Assembly: GCA_937957985.1 (NCBI GenBank)
Contig: CALGOH010000093.1
Coordinates: 1-8,101 of the forward strand
DNA length: 8,101 nucleotides
Direction of reading: 5' to 3'
From: an uncultured Verrucomicrobiae bacterium
GTDB lineage: Bacteria > Verrucomicrobiota > Verrucomicrobiia > Verrucomicrobiales > Akkermansiaceae
Below are positions 5,640 through 8,101 of the stretch, in pieces (position 1 is the stretch's first letter; every line of letters starts with the position of its first letter). The notes beneath the pieces were generated by a model that saw only the letters and a program-made list of their open reading frames with translations, was not told the DNA's origin and did no database searches. Position numbers and translations under genes: made by a program.

Positions 5640-6152
5640 TCAACGCTCCGCCGTCCAGAAAACATCCTTCTCGATGTCGTGCCAGACGACCTCCTCGCCA
5701 TCGAAGATGAAGCGTCCGAGGAAGGGGCACTCGTCGAGGAACAGCGGCATCCAGTGGATGTCGTCCCTCCACATCCGGTCGTAGGGAATGTCATCCAGCC
5801 GGCACCACAGCGGCACGGCCTCGTCGGTCTCCTGCGGTCGCCCGTCGAAGTCGCGGGCCATGTAGACATGGCACAGGATGTCCGGCACGTCGGACATCGC
5901 GAAATGCAGTTCGCCGAGCTTCCGGGGTCTCTTGACCCGGATGCACAGCTCCTCCTCGGTCTCGCGCACCGCGCACTCAACCGGCCTCTCACCCGGATCG
6001 ATCTTGCCGCCGGGACCGTTGATCTTGCCGGCCCCGAGACCGCGCTTTTTCTCGATCAGAAGAATCTCACCGTCGCGGACCACGAACATGAGCGTGGCGT
6101 GGACCGGCGCGCTCCAGCTCGCCCAGTCGATCGGTGAATCCTCCATCGGCAT
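5640..6152 (-). CDS. MTH1-like Nudix hydrolase (probable oxidised-nucleotide diphosphatase)
   Basis: Nudix hydrolases of this group hydrolyse 8-oxo-dGTP or related damaged nucleoside triphosphates to monophosphates, keeping them out of DNA. Seen in 170 residues: the Nudix box G49-x5-E55-x7-R63-E64-T65-E66-E67-E68-L-C-I (GKIDPGERPVECAVRETEEE), with Cys70 at the usual second glycine. Before it is EKKRGLGAGKINGPGG, and near the C-terminus DDIPYDRMWRDDIHWMPL. These match human MTH1 rather than E. coli MutT: the substrate-contacting Asn (N45), Trp (W128) and paired Asp (D130, D131) positions are all kept. The metal-binding glutamates are intact. The start is the ATG at 6152; an ATG at 6146 would drop two residues, and neither has a clear ribosome binding site. 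The gene lies 37 nt after gcvP on the same strand and may be cotranscribed with it. Confidence 0.9.
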   Translation of the reverse strand: MPMEDSPIDWASWSAPVHATLMFVVRDGEILLIEKKRGLGAGKINGPGGKIDPGERPVECAVRETEEELCIRVKRPRKLGELHFAMSDVPDILCHVYMARDFDGRPQETDEAVPLWCRLDDIPYDRMWRDDIHWMPLFLDECPFLGRFIFDGEEVVWHDIEKDVFWTAER

Positions 6153-6189
6153 GCCGGGGTTCAAACACGGCTTGCGCCGCCTGACACGA

Positions 6190-8101
<1,912 letters not shown>

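Overview
The window is GC-rich, gene-dense bacterial chromosome. It holds seven protein-coding genes: two run off the window ends and one is an uncharacterised membrane protein. The mix of a tricorn-type protease, an SRP receptor linked to a ketosynthase, a lysine-rich helix-turn-helix (HTH) protein and a single-chain glycine decarboxylase would suit the Verrucomicrobiota or a related PVC-group lineage. That placement is an impression from gene style, not a proven assignment. There is no rRNA, tRNA, CRISPR array or intact transposase gene. No gene-free stretch exceeds 300 bases.

Left part (1-2117). The 3' end of a tricorn-like S41 protease gene points right. A small four-helix membrane protein gene points left towards it. 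The two stop codons are separated by a 218-bp palindromic element with perfect 21-bp terminal inverted repeats. Its ends look like an IS630-type insertion at a CTAG target. Removing it in thought leaves the two convergent genes about 13 nt apart, and the TAG stop of the membrane gene is the target site itself.

Centre (2118-5127). Three genes on the + strand overlap by 4 nt at each junction (TTGA, then ATGA): ftsY, a short beta-ketoacyl-ACP synthase with a complete Cys-His-His triad, and an unusual fusion. The fusion joins an L,D-transpeptidase-like YkuD domain, without a signal peptide, to a SerB-type HAD phosphatase. This tightly coupled trio is the most unusual part of the window. A 10-bp perfect hairpin straddles the stop codon of the fusion gene.

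Right part (5128-8101). A 126-residue lysine-rich protein with an HTH, an AT-hook-like patch and a C-terminal coiled coil has its own plausible promoter and a clear intrinsic terminator. Convergent to it, on the minus strand, are gcvP (glycine cleavage P-protein, 5' end outside the window) and, 37 nt downstream of it, an MTH1-like Nudix hydrolase.

Most of the window is housekeeping: protein targeting, one-carbon metabolism and nucleotide-pool sanitation. No defence or other multi-gene accessory system is visible. The points worth following up are the YkuD-HAD fusion and its operon, the MITE-like element, and the small DNA-binding-like protein.
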